A stretch of DNA of 8,765 bases from contig SKOX01000068.1 of the NCBI GenBank assembly GCA_007119835.1, forward strand, positions 1 to 8,765, in the 5' to 3' direction. Position numbers and translations under genes: made by a program. A model generated the notes under the pieces. The model ran no database searches. It worked only from the letters and a program-made list of their open reading frames with translations, and was not told the DNA's origin. The DNA comes from Paracoccaceae bacterium (lineage in GTDB: Bacteria > Pseudomonadota > Alphaproteobacteria > Rhodobacterales > Rhodobacteraceae). Of the stretch, positions 8,555-8,765 are shown piece by piece; within the stretch, counting starts at the first letter, position 1, and each line of letters opens with the position of its first letter.

Positions 8555-8765
8555 GCCGCCTGCTCCCGCGGCTCGGCCTCGGGCCACGGCGCCCGGAGGG
8601 CGCGCAGCACGCGGGCGGGCTCCGCCTCGGTCAGGAGGCCGCGCCGGAAGGCCGGATCGGCGCCCGCCGCCTCGAGATACCAGCCGAGATGCTTGCGCGC
8701 GACGCGGGGACCGAGCATCAGGCCGTAATGCTCGAGCATCGCCTCGTAATGCCCCGCGACGAGCA
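8551..8765 (-). CDS. dusB: DusB/NifR3-type tRNA-dihydrouridine synthase, C-terminal end (runs off window)
   Basis: Flavoenzyme that reduces specific uridines of tRNA to dihydrouridine with NADPH. Only the last 70 residues are present; the catalytic barrel and its active-site cysteine lie beyond the window edge. The visible part is the C-terminal helical domain, recognised by [10 protein letters not shown] followed by [15 protein letters not shown], a hallmark of the NifR3/DusB family. The rest ([22 protein letters not shown]) fits the usual end of the protein. Its place immediately before ntrB is the classic alphaproteobacterial nifR3-ntrB-ntrC arrangement. The stop overlaps the ntrB start by four bases (ATGA). 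The operon promoter is presumably upstream of dusB and is not in this window. Other Dus families are less likely because of this context. Confidence 0.92.
   Translation of the reverse strand, partial: LVAGHYEAMLEHYGLMLGPRVARKHLGWYLEAAGADPAFRRGLLTEAEPARVLRALRAPWPEAEPREQAA
8563..8567 (-). promoter_or_regulatory. Ribosome-binding site of ntrB inside the end of dusB
   Basis: GGGAG on the minus strand lies eight bases before the ATG at 8554. It supports this start, which overlaps the dusB stop by four bases, over the longer frame beginning at 8587. Confidence 0.6.

Overview
The window is a compact, GC-rich stretch in which every supported gene lies on the minus strand, so transcription runs from position 8765 toward 1. 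The order is dusB (3' end only), ntrB, ntrC, ntrY, ntrX, trkA, trkH (5' half only). This is the conserved alphaproteobacterial nitrogen-regulation locus: a tRNA-dihydrouridine synthase of the NifR3 type, the NtrB/NtrC and NtrY/NtrX two-component systems, and then a Trk potassium uptake system. The gene order, the strong G/C preference at third codon positions and the protein sequences all point to an alphaproteobacterium. NtrC keeps its GAFTGA motif, which argues against Rhodobacter-type relatives whose NtrC lacks it. I cannot name a genus.

Layout: dusB C-terminus 8551-8765; ntrB 7466-8554, overlapping dusB by 4 nt (ATGA); ntrC 6012-7463, 2 nt after ntrB; ntrY 3571-5976 after a 35-nt gap; ntrX 2168-3571, overlapping ntrY by 1 nt (TGATG); trkA 694-2076 after a 91-nt gap; trkH 1-694, overlapping trkA by 1 nt (TGATG) and running off the window. 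No stretch over 300 bases lacks a gene. I saw no tRNA, rRNA, insertion sequence, CRISPR array or clear intrinsic terminator.

How the genes work together (family knowledge plus context): NtrB is a soluble kinase that signals nitrogen status to NtrC, a sigma-54 activator with all hallmark motifs. NtrY is a membrane kinase with a predicted periplasmic sensor, HAMP and PAS regions, and it pairs with NtrX. NtrX has an intact receiver and ATP-binding motifs, but the sigma-54 contact loop is shortened and has no GAFTGA, so it probably acts differently from NtrC. TrkA is the cytosolic NAD(H)/nucleotide-binding gating subunit of the TrkH potassium channel. The tight spacing suggests one or a few long polycistronic messages linking tRNA modification, nitrogen/redox signalling and potassium uptake.

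I found no previously undescribed system. The points worth a second look are the altered NtrX loop, a low-complexity repeat-encoded tail on NtrY, the trkA-trkH junction without a visible ribosome-binding site, and the one longer gap before trkA.
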